From assembly GCF_017744435.1 (NCBI RefSeq), contig NZ_JAGIBG010000003.1, positions 165,566 to 229,565 of the forward strand: DNA of 64,000 nt, written 5' to 3'. Shown one piece after another: positions 33,039 to 42,990 of the stretch. Every line of letters begins with the position of its first letter. Position 1 is the first letter of the stretch. The notes under the pieces are model-generated. The model worked only from the letters and a program-made list of their open reading frames with translations, did no database searches and was not told the DNA's origin. Position numbers and translations under genes: made by a program. The stretch is from Pseudomonas sp. (GTDB lineage Bacteria; Pseudomonadota; Gammaproteobacteria; Pseudomonadales; Pseudomonadaceae).

Positions 33039-33608
33039 TCAGCGCCCGCGGCGGCGCGACACCCGTGCTTCGATGTTCTTGCGCCCGATCAGCAGGGGAG
33101 GCTTCTCCACCACCGGCTCATCGGCCAGCCACTTGTACATCACCAGGCAGTCGACCAACCCCAGGCGGGCATGGCGATAGGCTTTGGGCAGGCGGCCGAC
33201 GGTCTCGAAGCCCAGCTTGGTCCACAACGCCACTGCCACTTCGTTGCTCGCCACCACCGAATTGAACTGCAACGCCAAAAAGCCTTCCTGGCGCGCCAGC
33301 TTCTGCGAGTGCTCGCACATCAGCCGGGCCACGCCACGGCCACGGGCGGCGTCGCAGACCATGTAGCCGCAGTTGCCGACATGGGCGCCAGGGCCGGCGG
33401 CGTTGGCCTTGAGGTAGTAGGAGCCGAGCAGCTCGCCATCGGCTTCGGCCACCAGGGTATGCAGTGGCAGTTGCAGCCACAGCTGGCGTGCCTGCTCGAC
33501 GTCCAGTTCGGGGTCGAAGGCGTAGGTTTCGCGGGCCTGGACGATGGCCTGGAAGGTCGGCCAGAAACGCTCGAAGTCATCGGGCGTCATGGGGCGGATG
33601 TGGATCAT
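33039..33608 (-). CDS. GNAT-family N-acetyltransferase
   Basis: A 189-residue GNAT enzyme. ATG 33608 is chosen for AGGAA seven bases upstream and the standard start IHIRPMTPDDFERFW. Motif A is NCGYMVCDAARGRGVARLMCEHSQKLA with the RGRGVA acetyl-CoA loop; motif B is FNSVVASNEVAVALWTKLGFETVGRLP. The first half matches the 'PhinoThricin/N-acetyltransferase' type in the order of strands. Substrate unknown. It is transcribed away from the cobalamin leader region and is the last gene of a possible leftward run with the AhpD-like gene (78-base gap). Confidence 0.85.
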   Translation of the reverse strand: MIHIRPMTPDDFERFWPTFQAIVQARETYAFDPELDVEQARQLWLQLPLHTLVAEADGELLGSYYLKANAAGPGAHVGNCGYMVCDAARGRGVARLMCEHSQKLARQEGFLALQFNSVVASNEVAVALWTKLGFETVGRLPKAYRHARLGLVDCLVMYKWLADEPVVEKPPLLIGRKNIEARVSRRRGR

Positions 33609-33686
33609 GGCGGTTCCTGCAGTGGCTAGGCCGCCAAGTCTGGGTGGCGCGGCGCCGTCGCGCAAGGGCGGCGACGCCGTCGGGCT

Positions 33687-34040
33687 TCAGCCGTTGGCCT
33701 TGCCCACCGCATCCATGGCGCGGGCCGAGTAGACCAGTGCGGCCCCGGCATTCATCGCCACGGCCACACCCAGCGCCTCGGCGATCTCTTCGCGGGTGGC
33801 GCCGTGCTTGACGGCTTGCTGTGAGTGCACGGCGATGCAGCCGTCGCAGCGGGTGGTGACAGCCACGGCCAGGGAGATCAGCTCGCGGGTCTTGGCGTCC
33901 AGGTGGTTGGTCTTGGCACCCGCGCCGCTGGCGGTCATGTAGCCGGCCACGGTGTCGGGGGACAATTGCTTGAGATCGCCGATGCCGGCCATCAACTGCT
34001 TACGGTAGGCGTCCCAGTCCATCATGCTCATCGTCTTCAC
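33687..34040 (-). CDS. Carboxymuconolactone decarboxylase / AhpD-like protein
   Basis: A 117-residue protein of the CMD superfamily. The AhpD-type redox motif is present: C65 and C68 in TRCDGCIAVH with H72, preceded by Glu (TRELISLAVAV). It is therefore more likely a peroxidase or disulfide-linked redox protein than a decarboxylase. AAGGTGAAG sits just before the ATG. Monocistronic, 83 bases from the LpxO-like gene. Confidence 0.88.
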   Translation of the reverse strand: MKTMSMMDWDAYRKQLMAGIGDLKQLSPDTVAGYMTASGAGAKTNHLDAKTRELISLAVAVTTRCDGCIAVHSQQAVKHGATREEIAEALGVAVAMNAGAALVYSARAMDAVGKANG

Positions 34041-34123
34041 CTTGGGAAGGTTGCGGGAGGAACTTCAGGCTAGTCGAAATTGCGCCTATCGCCGGTTGCC
34101 GGCGATAGGCTGCAGGAGGGGCG

Positions 34124-35023
34124 TCAGATGTAGACGAATACCAGTACCAGGGCCGCGACCACCAGCCACTTCTCCAGGTAGTAGCGCATGCGGTTGCGCT
34201 TCTTCAGCGCCTTGCCACGCTCGCGGATCTTGTAGATGCGGGTGAACAGGCGGTTGATGCCACCGGTCTTGTCGCCGGCGTCGTTGGGCGCTGCGGCGGC
34301 GGCCATGACGTTGCGGCTGAACCAGCGGTTGAACGCGGTGGCCCAGCGGTACTTCAGCGGGCGCTCGATGTCGCAGAACAGGATGATGCGGTTGTGCTCG
34401 GTGGTGTTGGCCGCGTAGTGGATGTAGGTCTCGTCGAAGACCACGCCCTCGCCATCGCGCCAGGAGTATTTCTCGCCGTCCACATCGATGTAGCAACCGT
34501 CATCGTTCGGCGTGTCCAGGCCGAGGTGGAAGCGGTAGGAGCCTGCGTACGGGTCACGGTGGCGGACCAGCTTGGCGCCGGGTGGCAGGGTGGCGAACAT
34601 CGCCGCCTTGACCGTGCCAATGCCTTGCAGCAGCTCGGTGGTACGCGGGCACAGGGCCATGGCCGACGGGTGGCTTTCGCCGTACCACTTCAGGTAGAAG
34701 CGCTTCCAGCCGGTCTTGAAGAACGAATTGAAACCGACGTCGTCATAATTGTCGGACTTCTTGATCTCGCCCACATGCAGCAGCTGCTGGCCTTCGGCAC
34801 GGATCTCCTGCCAATGGTCCATGAGCGGCTGCAGTTCGGGGAACGCCTCGACCGGCAGATAGGGCTTGGCCGGGTGCTTGGAGAACAGGTACAGGAAGCT
34901 GTTTACCGGGGCCAGGAAGCTGGAGTGGTCCCCCAGCTGGCGGGTCAGCTTGTGGCGTACCCGACCGCGCAGGTGAACATAGGCGATCGAGAGGACGAAG
35001 ATCAGTACGAGTGCAATTTTCAT
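34124..35023 (-). CDS. lpxO: LpxO-like lipid A hydroxylase (aspartyl/asparaginyl beta-hydroxylase family)
   Basis: A 299-residue Fe(II)/2-oxoglutarate dioxygenase anchored by an N-terminal helix (MKIALVLIFVLSIAYVHLRG) and a C-terminal hydrophobic end (KWLVVAALVLVFVYI). The iron triad is in the double-stranded beta-helix: HRD in KLVRHRDPYAG and the distal His in DETYIHYA; the 2-oxoglutarate Arg is in EHNRIILFCD. The start (YVHLRGRVRHKLTRQLGDHSSFLAPVN) is the one found in Pseudomonas and Salmonella LpxO, which put a 2-hydroxyl on a secondary acyl chain of lipid A. Which lpxO paralogue this is cannot be told. Its promoter faces thpR across 157 bases. Confidence 0.85.
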   Translation of the reverse strand: MKIALVLIFVLSIAYVHLRGRVRHKLTRQLGDHSSFLAPVNSFLYLFSKHPAKPYLPVEAFPELQPLMDHWQEIRAEGQQLLHVGEIKKSDNYDDVGFNSFFKTGWKRFYLKWYGESHPSAMALCPRTTELLQGIGTVKAAMFATLPPGAKLVRHRDPYAGSYRFHLGLDTPNDDGCYIDVDGEKYSWRDGEGVVFDETYIHYAANTTEHNRIILFCDIERPLKYRWATAFNRWFSRNVMAAAAAPNDAGDKTGGINRLFTRIYKIRERGKALKKRNRMRYYLEKWLVVAALVLVFVYI

Positions 35024-35180
35024 GGACGTTTACTTGTCGAGAAATGGCCATGCGCCATGGCATAAGCTCGCCAGCATAAACAATCATGGGGGCAGTTTGT
35101 ACTTATTGTTACGTTAATGCGGGGCGACATTGGTGTAATGCCCTATAGCGTGCAAAAACGTTTCACGTGATGGAGTTCAC

Positions 35181-35726
35181 ATGATTCAGGACATTCGCCC
35201 GAGTGGCACCCCGTTCAAAAGGCTGTTTTTCGCCTTGCCGGTCAGCGACGCCCAACGCCGTGCGATCAGCCAGTGGCGGCGCGGCCTGAATCTGCGCAGC
35301 GGCAAGCCGGTGCCGAGCGAAAACTTCCACCTGACCTTGCTGTTTCTCGGTGATGTGGATGCGGCGCAGGTGCCGGCCATCTGTGCCGCGGTGGACAACC
35401 TGGCGCGGCCGGGCGCGCCGTTGCGCCTGCTGCTGGATCAGCTGAAGACCTGGCAGCGCGCCAATGTGCTGGTGCTGGAGCCGCTGGAAACGCCTGTCGC
35501 CTTGCGCCAGCTGGTCTATGGCTTGCAGCAGGCGTTGTTGCCAATGGGGTTCGAAGAACAGGCCCGCGAGTACCGCCCGCACCTCACCCTGTCACGGGAC
35601 TTTCGCGGCCAGGCCCCGGAGGCGGCCGCGGCGCCCGAGTTCCATCTCGGCGCCCGGCATTTCACCTTGTACGAATCGCGCAAGGGCCGTTATTGGCCGC
35701 TGGCGCAATGGCCGCTGACCGACTAG
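35181..35726 (+). CDS. thpR: RNA 2',3'-cyclic phosphodiesterase (2'-5' RNA ligase family)
   Basis: A 181-residue member of the 2H phosphoesterase family. Both catalytic HxT motifs are present: FHLTLLFLG (about 50-58) and PHLTLSRDF (about 133-141). The N-terminus KRLFFALPVSDAQRRAI is standard for ThpR. It opens cyclic phosphates at RNA ends or makes 2'-5' links in vitro; its physiological role is unclear. GGAG lies six bases before ATG 35181. Monocistronic; convergent with the quinone reductase gene six bases away. Confidence 0.93.
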   Translation: MIQDIRPSGTPFKRLFFALPVSDAQRRAISQWRRGLNLRSGKPVPSENFHLTLLFLGDVDAAQVPAICAAVDNLARPGAPLRLLLDQLKTWQRANVLVLEPLETPVALRQLVYGLQQALLPMGFEEQAREYRPHLTLSRDFRGQAPEAAAAPEFHLGARHFTLYESRKGRYWPLAQWPLTD

Positions 35727-35732
35727 CGCCGC

Positions 35733-36332
35733 TCAGGCGATCTGGCTGCGGGCCGGCGTGAACAGCTGCTCGCCCAGGGCGCGGGCAGTACGCAGGTGCA
35801 GGGCGGCATCCGGCCCTTCGCTGTCATCCAGCAGGGTCGAACTGAGCACCTCGGCGCCGCAATAGTCGAAGATGCCGTGCTCGATCTGCACGCGCATCGC
35901 CTCGCCGTAGCCATGGCGCTCGAAGCTGCCGGCATCGGCACCCGCCACACCGACCAGGTGCACCTTCATGCCACGCAGTTTCTTGGTGGTGACGCCGCCC
36001 TGGTAGTCGAACGCCCAGCCATTGCTGAACACCCGCTCGACCCAGCCTTTGAGCAGGGCCGGCAGCGACCACCAGTAGATCGGGTAGACCAGCACCAGGG
36101 TATCGGCGCGGTCGATGCGGGCCTGCTCCAGCAGCACGTCGGCCGGTGGTGCGGCCAGGCCCCGGTGCACGGCGTGGTCAGCCAGGCCGAAACGGGGGTC
36201 GAAGCCTTCGCGGGCCAGGTCGGCGATTTCGCTACCGTGGCCGACGCTGGCCAGGCCTTCGGCAATCTGCCGGGCAAGGGCATGGGTCAGGGACTCGGGG
36301 TCGTGATGGCCGATGACGATCAAGGCTTGCAT
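35733..36332 (-). CDS. NAD(P)H-dependent oxidoreductase (NQO1/flavodoxin-like)
   Basis: A 199-residue FMN/FAD flavoprotein of the quinone reductase / modulator-of-drug-activity group. The fold starts MQALIVIGHHDPESLTHALARQIAEGL with the flavin phosphate loop, and the family motif VLVYPIYWWSLPALLKGWVERVF follows near 82-104. It reduces quinones or nitro compounds by two electrons. It is divergent from a TetR gene; two GTAAGTTAC palindromes between them are the probable operator, so an inducer of TetR should switch it on. Confidence 0.9.
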   Translation of the reverse strand: MQALIVIGHHDPESLTHALARQIAEGLASVGHGSEIADLAREGFDPRFGLADHAVHRGLAAPPADVLLEQARIDRADTLVLVYPIYWWSLPALLKGWVERVFSNGWAFDYQGGVTTKKLRGMKVHLVGVAGADAGSFERHGYGEAMRVQIEHGIFDYCGAEVLSSTLLDDSEGPDAALHLRTARALGEQLFTPARSQIA

Positions 36333-36386
36333 GGTGGTCTCTCCAGTGTGAAGGTGCGTTGCTGCCTTGAGCGCTATATACTCAAG

Positions 36387-36409
36387 GTAAGTTACGTTTA
36401 GTAAGTTAC
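36387..36409. promoter_or_regulatory. Candidate TetR operator: two GTAAGTTAC copies
   Basis: GTAAGTTAC, itself a palindrome around a central G, occurs at 36387-36395 and again at 36401-36409 (14-base period), between the divergent oxidoreductase and TetR genes and 17 bases from the TetR start. Confidence 0.6.
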
Positions 36410-36425
36410 TTTTGGTAGGTAATTG

Positions 36426-37022
36426 ATGTCAAGCGATGACAAGGCTCAGCCACGCAAGCGACTTTCCCGCGAAGAGCGGCGGCGCCAGCTACTCGACGTG
36501 GCCTGGCAACTGGTGCGCGAGGAAGGCACCGAAGCCCTGAGCCTCGGTCGCCTGGCGGAGCAGGCCGGGGTCACCAAACCAGTGGTGTATGACCATTTCG
36601 AGACCCGCACCGGGCTGCTGGCGGCGTTGTACCAGGATTACGATGCACGCCAGTCGGTAATGCTCGCGCAGGCGCTGGACGGCTGTGAGGCGACCTTGCC
36701 GGGGCGTGCCGGGGTCATTGCCGCTGCGTATGTCGATTGCGTCATGAGCCAGGGGCGGGAGATGCCTGGGGTGTCGGCGGCGCTGGCCGGGTCGCCGGAG
36801 CTTGAGACGTTGAAGCGGGCCTATGAACAGCCGTTTCTCGACAAGTGCCGCGCAGCGCTGGGCGATTTTTCCCCCCGTGGTGCGATTGGCGCGGCGGGCA
36901 TGCGCCTGCTGGTGGGCGCGGCCGAGGCGCTGTCGCAGGCGGCTGCGGCAGGGGAATTGGAGGCGGGGCAGGCCAAGGCCGAGTTGCAGGCTGCGATCAT
37001 TGCCATGGTCGAGCGGCAGTGA
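36426..37022 (+). CDS. TetR/AcrR-family regulator
   Basis: A 198-residue repressor. ATG 36426 is used; a TTG just before is unlikely. The DNA-binding helix-turn-helix spans about 22-66 (RRRQLLDVAWQLVREEGTEALSLGRLAEQAGVTKPVVYDHFETRTGLL cut here into its parts: SLGRLAEQAGVTKPVVYDHF is the HTH). The C-terminal ligand domain is Ala-rich and unassigned. It probably represses itself and the divergent flavin oxidoreductase through the GTAAGTTAC pair. The inducer is unknown, perhaps an electrophile or quinone. Confidence 0.9.
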   Translation: MSSDDKAQPRKRLSREERRRQLLDVAWQLVREEGTEALSLGRLAEQAGVTKPVVYDHFETRTGLLAALYQDYDARQSVMLAQALDGCEATLPGRAGVIAAAYVDCVMSQGREMPGVSAALAGSPELETLKRAYEQPFLDKCRAALGDFSPRGAIGAAGMRLLVGAAEALSQAAAAGELEAGQAKAELQAAIIAMVERQ

Positions 37023-37034
37023 CCCGGGCCAGGG

Positions 37035-37973
37035 TCAGACCGGCAGGCTCTGGTAGGGCAGCTCATCCCCCGGGCTGCGGGCAAACTGGCGCTTGTACTC
37101 GCGGCTGAACTGCGAGGTGCTCTGGTAGCCCACCCGATGCGCCGCCTGCGCCACCCCCAGCCCTTCACCGATCAGCATCTGCTGCGCCTTGAGCAGGCGC
37201 AGGCGCTTGAGGTACTGCATCGGTGCCATGTCGGTGCAGCGCTTGAAGTGCTCGTGGAAGGTCGACACGCTCATGTTGGCGCAGGCCGCCAGCGCCTCGA
37301 CACTCAGCGGCTCGGTGTAATGCTCGCGCAAGTGCATGAGCGCCGCGCCGATGCGGGCGAAGTGCCCCTGTTGCTCCACCAGCGCCCGCAGCACCCCGGC
37401 CTGGGGGCCGCGCAGGGCGGTATACAGCACCTCGCGAATGCGCGCCGGGCCCAGCACCTTGGCGTCGACCGGGTCCTGCAGGCAGTGCAGCAGGCGTTCT
37501 ACCGACTCACGCATCGGTGCATCGAGCGCCGCCGAGGTCATCGACTGTGGCGTTTGCGCCTGTACCGCCGGGTCGGGCGCCAGGTCCATGCTCTGCACCA
37601 GTTCACCCAGCACACCACGGTCGATGTCCACCGCCACGCCCAGGAGTGGCTCGTCGGCGGTGGCAAAGGTTTCGCACATGAATGGCACCGACAGCGCCTG
37701 CACCAGGTAATGGCCGGCACCGTACTCCAGGGTACGCGGGCCCAGGCGCGCCAGTTTGCTGCCCTGGGCCAGGATCATCAGGCTCGGCTCGTAGATTTGC
37801 GGGCTGCTGGCCACGTAGTGGTCCCAGCTCAGTACCTGCACCTGGGGCAGGTGCGTGGGTACGAAACCCGGGCGGGTGGCCAGGCTGCGGATCAGCGAAC
37901 ACAGCGGGGCGTTGGCGTCGACGTGGCGGGTCAGTTGCATGATGAACCAGGGCAGAGAATCAGACAGTTTCAT
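37035..37973 (-). CDS. AraC-family regulator (AraC_N type)
   Basis: A 312-residue activator. The N-terminal ligand domain (about 30-185) is the AraC_N type found beside alcohol/aldehyde dehydrogenase genes: VQVLSWDHYVASSPQIYEPSLMILAQGSK. The C-terminal double HTH (about 205-305) carries LSVEALAACANMSVSTFHEHFKRCTDMAPMQYLKR and GVAQAAHRVGYQSTSQFSREYKRQF. Long runs are named here only as motif anchors; the second HTH ends near residue 297. It is divergent from the alcohol dehydrogenase gene and probably controls it. Confidence 0.92.
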   Translation of the reverse strand: MKLSDSLPWFIMQLTRHVDANAPLCSLIRSLATRPGFVPTHLPQVQVLSWDHYVASSPQIYEPSLMILAQGSKLARLGPRTLEYGAGHYLVQALSVPFMCETFATADEPLLGVAVDIDRGVLGELVQSMDLAPDPAVQAQTPQSMTSAALDAPMRESVERLLHCLQDPVDAKVLGPARIREVLYTALRGPQAGVLRALVEQQGHFARIGAALMHLREHYTEPLSVEALAACANMSVSTFHEHFKRCTDMAPMQYLKRLRLLKAQQMLIGEGLGVAQAAHRVGYQSTSQFSREYKRQFARSPGDELPYQSLPV

Positions 37974-38120
37974 GATCGCAGATTGGCTGGCCAGCGCCAG
38001 ATGGCCGCCGACAGGTTCGGAGAATCAGGCATGGATGCCGGAGAATCAGCCGTGGGCCGGGAGGAGGATGGCGAGCAGAATGCGCGCCCTGAATCGTTTC
38101 ACTTCCCTGTGAGGTCCCGC

Positions 38121-39173
38121 ATGTACACCGCCATCGGTTACGCCGCCCAAACCCCGACCAGCCCTTTGGCCCCCATGACCTTCGAGCGCCGCGCACCGCG
38201 CCCGGACGATGTCGCCATCGACATCCTCTACTGTGGCGTGTGCCACTCCGACATCCACCAGGCACGCAACGAGTGGGGCATCGCCGTCTACCCGCTGATG
38301 CCCGGCCACGAGATCATCGGCCGGGTCACCGCCGTGGGTGACAAGGTCACCTTGCACAAGGTCGGCGACCTGGTCGGCGTCGGTTGCATGGTCGACTCCT
38401 GCCGCCACTGCGAGGCCTGCGCCAAGGACCTGGAGCAATACTGCCTGGAAGGCCCGACCATGACCTACGCCACCCCGGACCGGGTCGATGGCAGCAACAC
38501 GATGGGTGGTTACTCCAGCAGCATCGTGGTCAGCGAGCATTTCGTGGTGCGCATCCCGGCCGGCATGGACCTGCCCAGCGCGGCGCCGATCCTCTGCGCG
38601 GGCATCACCACCTACTCGCCGCTCAAGCACCATGGCGTCGGCCCCGGCCACAAGATCGGCATCCTCGGCATGGGCGGGCTGGGCCACATGGGCATCAAGC
38701 TGGCCAAGGCCCTGGGCGCCGAAGTGACCCTGTTCACCCGCTCCCAGGCCAAGGCCGAGGAAGCCCGCCGCCAGGGCGCCGACCACGTGATCGTGTCCAC
38801 CGATGCCGAGCAGATGCGTGCCGCCGCCGGCCGTTTCGACTTCCTGCTCGACACCATTCCGGTGCAGCACGACCTCAACCCGTACCTGGAGACCCTGAAG
38901 TTCGACGGCGTACACATCCTGGTTGGCCTGATCGAGCCGATCGACCCGGCCGTGCATGCCGCCAACCTGGTGATGAAGCGTCGGGTGCTGGCCGGTTCGC
39001 TGATTGGCGGCATCGCCGAAACCCAGGAAGTGCTGGACTTCTGTGCCGCCCATGACATCCGTTGCGACATCGAGATGCTCGACATCCGCAACATCAACCA
39101 GGCCTATGAGCGCATGATCGCGGGCGATGTGAAGTACCGCTTCGTGATCGACATGGCGACCCTGCAGGGCTGA
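38121..39173 (+). CDS. Zinc-dependent NAD(P) alcohol dehydrogenase (YahK/CAD type)
   Basis: A 350-residue medium-chain dehydrogenase. Catalytic zinc ligands are C41 (CGVCHSD) and H63 (GHE), with the third in CAGITTYSP; structural zinc cysteines are C94, C97, C100 and C108. The nucleotide loop is ILGMGGLGHMGIKLAKALG, followed by a segment that decides NADP over NAD (TLFTRSQAKAEEA, favouring NADPH). Such enzymes reduce aromatic or branched aldehydes. GAGG at 38111-38114 is the ribosome site. The divergent AraC gene is the likely regulator. Confidence 0.93.
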   Translation: MYTAIGYAAQTPTSPLAPMTFERRAPRPDDVAIDILYCGVCHSDIHQARNEWGIAVYPLMPGHEIIGRVTAVGDKVTLHKVGDLVGVGCMVDSCRHCEACAKDLEQYCLEGPTMTYATPDRVDGSNTMGGYSSSIVVSEHFVVRIPAGMDLPSAAPILCAGITTYSPLKHHGVGPGHKIGILGMGGLGHMGIKLAKALGAEVTLFTRSQAKAEEARRQGADHVIVSTDAEQMRAAAGRFDFLLDTIPVQHDLNPYLETLKFDGVHILVGLIEPIDPAVHAANLVMKRRVLAGSLIGGIAETQEVLDFCAAHDIRCDIEMLDIRNINQAYERMIAGDVKYRFVIDMATLQG

Positions 39174-39191
39174 TCGCTGGCGGTACCGGCG

Positions 39192-39941
39192 CTAGCGCAG
39201 CAGTGCGCTGGCCCACTCCTGCCATAACAGCGCGTGCCGCACTTCGTCATCTTTGGCATGCGCCCGTAAGCTAACGTAGGCATTACCTTGGGTACAGCCG
39301 TCTTGGATGTGGCTGTCACCGTCGACCCGTGCCTGTTCGCTGCCGGTGGCAATCTCGCCGATCACCTCAAGCTGTTCGTTCAGCACCAGGTGCGGGCTGT
39401 TGTGTTCGCCGACCACGATCAGCCGGCCATCGGGCGACACGGCGCCGTGCGCCATCGACAGCCCCAAGGCGATATCGTCCGGGTCGGTGCCTGTCGCCAG
39501 TGCTTCGAGAATCTGCACCTGGCGTGGCAACAGGCGCGTGGCTCCTTTGCTGGCGAGCACGAAGATACCTTCGGCGCTGACCAGCAGCACCCGCTGCCCA
39601 TCAGGGAAGGGGACCAGCGTGGTCGGTGTTGGCGGCAGGTCGAAAGGCTCGAACGGGTAACCCTTTGGCAGGCCCTCCAGCCCGTTCGGCCAGCGCAGCT
39701 TCGCCACCTGCGGGCCACCCCAGCCATCGGTCACCCGTACCCCATCGGCATTGGCCAGGGCGAAGTAACGGCGTTGCGGGCAGCGGCCGAAATGCGCGAG
39801 GCCGATGACGGGAACCACCCCGTGGTGATCGATACGCAGCACCTGGCCTGTTTCGCCGGGCATGCCGATGCGCGCCAGCAGGCTGCCGTCGTCCAGCAGC
39901 AACACGCTGCTGACGCATTGCCGGGAGGGCTGCTTGTCCAT
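39192..39941 (-). CDS. Conserved hypothetical protein, beta-propeller-like
   Basis: A 249-residue soluble protein from ATG 39941 (AAGGAG ten bases upstream). No signal peptide. Repeated short strands ending in Gly/Asp turns (LLLDDGSLLARIGMPG, VLLVSAEGIFVLAS, AVSPDGRLIVVGEHNS) suggest a small beta-propeller or WD-like fold. Several His, Cys and Asp residues near the C-terminus. I do not recognise a function. Convergent with the alcohol dehydrogenase (18 bases). Confidence 0.6.
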   Translation of the reverse strand: MDKQPSRQCVSSVLLLDDGSLLARIGMPGETGQVLRIDHHGVVPVIGLAHFGRCPQRRYFALANADGVRVTDGWGGPQVAKLRWPNGLEGLPKGYPFEPFDLPPTPTTLVPFPDGQRVLLVSAEGIFVLASKGATRLLPRQVQILEALATGTDPDDIALGLSMAHGAVSPDGRLIVVGEHNSPHLVLNEQLEVIGEIATGSEQARVDGDSHIQDGCTQGNAYVSLRAHAKDDEVRHALLWQEWASALLR

Positions 39942-39980
39942 GGGCGGATGACTCCTTGTTCCGCAGTGCCGTACACATGA

Positions 39981-41342
<1,362 letters not shown>

Positions 41343-41351
41343 TTGCCTGCA

Positions 41352-41447
41352 CCGGCCTCTTCGCGGGTAAACCCGCTCCCACAGGGACTGCATAGACCTT
41401 GAAAGCTGTGCAATTCCTGTGGGAGTGGGTTTACCTGCGAAGAGGCC
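41352..41447. repeat. REP pair (inverted)
   Basis: REP copies at 41352-41385 and 41416-41447 between convergent sotB and LysE-family genes; the right copy has diverged at several bases. Confidence 0.88.
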
Positions 41448-41467
41448 AGTACAGGAAACCTCGAGAT

Positions 41468-42052
41468 TCAACTCAAGACCGCAGCCCAGGCCGACACCAG
41501 CAGCAACCCCGCCAACCCCCGGTTGAACCACAGCAACCGCCCCGGCGCCTGCAACCAGCGCGCACTACCTGCCCCCAGAATTGCCCACACCGCCATGCAC
41601 GGCACGGCAATCAGCAGGAACACCAGCGCCAACTGCCACACCGGCAGCGTCGGCGCGGCAAACACGCCAATGACGGCCACCGCCATCATCCACACCTTCG
41701 GGTTGACCACCTGCAAAGACGCTGCGCTGATCGCGCCGAACGGCTTACCGCCTGCACTCTCCAGCGGCTCGCCGGCACTGCACAACATGCGCCAGGCCAG
41801 CCAGCTCAACCACAGCACTCCAGCCCAGCACATCGCCTGCTGGGCCAACGGATGGCGCACCAGCGCTTCACCCAGACCCAGGCCGACCAGCCACACGATT
41901 GCCGCTGCCGCACCGCAGGCTGCCAGCAGCGGTGCCAGGCTTGCGCGCAGGCCTTGCCGGGCACCGTGGGCAAGGATCAGCAGGTTGGTCGGCCCCGGGC
42001 TGATGCTCGAGACCAGGGCGAAAAGGATGAAGGGCAACAACGATTGTGACAT
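41468..42052 (-). CDS. LysE-family exporter
   Basis: A 194-residue exporter of the LysE/RhtB superfamily with five or six hydrophobic segments. The family signature SISPGPTNLLILAHGARQGLRASL (about 16-39) with SPGP is present, and VNPKVWMMAVAVIG follows near 115. It exports amino acids or related metabolites by proton exchange; substrate unknown. An AraC regulator gene is 50 bases upstream on the same strand, the usual arrangement for this group. Confidence 0.9.
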   Translation of the reverse strand: MSQSLLPFILFALVSSISPGPTNLLILAHGARQGLRASLAPLLAACGAAAAIVWLVGLGLGEALVRHPLAQQAMCWAGVLWLSWLAWRMLCSAGEPLESAGGKPFGAISAASLQVVNPKVWMMAVAVIGVFAAPTLPVWQLALVFLLIAVPCMAVWAILGAGSARWLQAPGRLLWFNRGLAGLLLVSAWAAVLS

Positions 42053-42102
42053 GGCAAGCGACTCCGATTGATCAGAGCCCCATGCTCGCAGCGGAGCTGG
42101 CG

Positions 42103-42933
42103 TCAGTCTGGAAGGTTTGAGCAGCGGCGGCGGTAATCGGCCGGGGTCAGCTGATAAGCACGCCGGAACCAGCGCCCCAGGTGGCTCTGGTCGGCAAAAC
42201 CCAGTGCCATGGCCACCTCGGCAGGTGTCTGGCCCTGGGCGAGCAGGCGACGTGCGCGGGCCAGCCGCAGCTGGATCAGGTAGGCATGGGGCGCCAGGCC
42301 GAAGGCGGCCTTGAAGGCCCGGGTCAGGCGGAAGCGGTCGACTCCGCAGGCTTGGGCAACCTGCTCTAGGCTGATGTCCTGGTCGAAATGGGCATGCAGG
42401 AAATCACGCGCCCGCTGTGCGGATAGTGGCAGGCGCGGGTCGGGGTTGAGGCGCTTGCGCCAGTGCAGGTGGCTGGTCAAGGTGGTCAGCAGCATGTCCA
42501 TGGCCGTCTGGCGCACGATGCGCAGCGCCTGGCCATGCACCGCCTGGAACGCCAGGGCGGTGGCGTGGGCCAGGCGTTCGTCGTGGCACAAGGTGTCGGC
42601 GAAACGCGGCAGGCTGTCGCCAGGAGCCTGTTCGAACAGCGCCCGCAACTCGCTGTCCAGCCAGTTCGCTTCAAGGTACAGGGTCGAATAGGTGAAGCCT
42701 TCGGCGGTCGGCGCGTGGCCGTCGTGAAGGTCGCCGGGTTCGAGCAGGAAGACCTGGCCTGCGGTGCTCTGGTGGCGCACCCGGCGGCAGTTGAACTGCT
42801 GCACACCCTGCTCGGTGAAGCCGACCAGAAAGCTGTCATGCCAGTGCGGGTCGTAGGCGTGGCCGACAAAATGCGCACGGACCGACTCGATGCCGGTGTC
42901 GGCGTCTTGCTTGAGGTCGATCCAGTTGCTCAT
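42103..42933 (-). CDS. AraC-family regulator with cupin-like sensor domain
   Basis: A 276-residue regulator from ATG 42933; a GTG at 42966 with GGAG just upstream would add eleven residues and is a fair alternative. The N-terminal AraC-binding cupin (HWHDSFLVGFTEQGVQQF, EPGDLHDGHAP) is followed by two HTHs (ISLEQVAQACGVDRFRLTRAFK and TPAEVAMALGFADQSHLGRWFRRAY). It lies upstream of the LysE-type exporter on the same strand and is probably its activator. Confidence 0.9.
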   Translation of the reverse strand: MSNWIDLKQDADTGIESVRAHFVGHAYDPHWHDSFLVGFTEQGVQQFNCRRVRHQSTAGQVFLLEPGDLHDGHAPTAEGFTYSTLYLEANWLDSELRALFEQAPGDSLPRFADTLCHDERLAHATALAFQAVHGQALRIVRQTAMDMLLTTLTSHLHWRKRLNPDPRLPLSAQRARDFLHAHFDQDISLEQVAQACGVDRFRLTRAFKAAFGLAPHAYLIQLRLARARRLLAQGQTPAEVAMALGFADQSHLGRWFRRAYQLTPADYRRRCSNLPD

Positions 42934-42990
42934 GGCGCTGCGCTGCTGACGGGTAGGGCAGTTCACCTTACTCCAGATGCGTCAGCCGGT

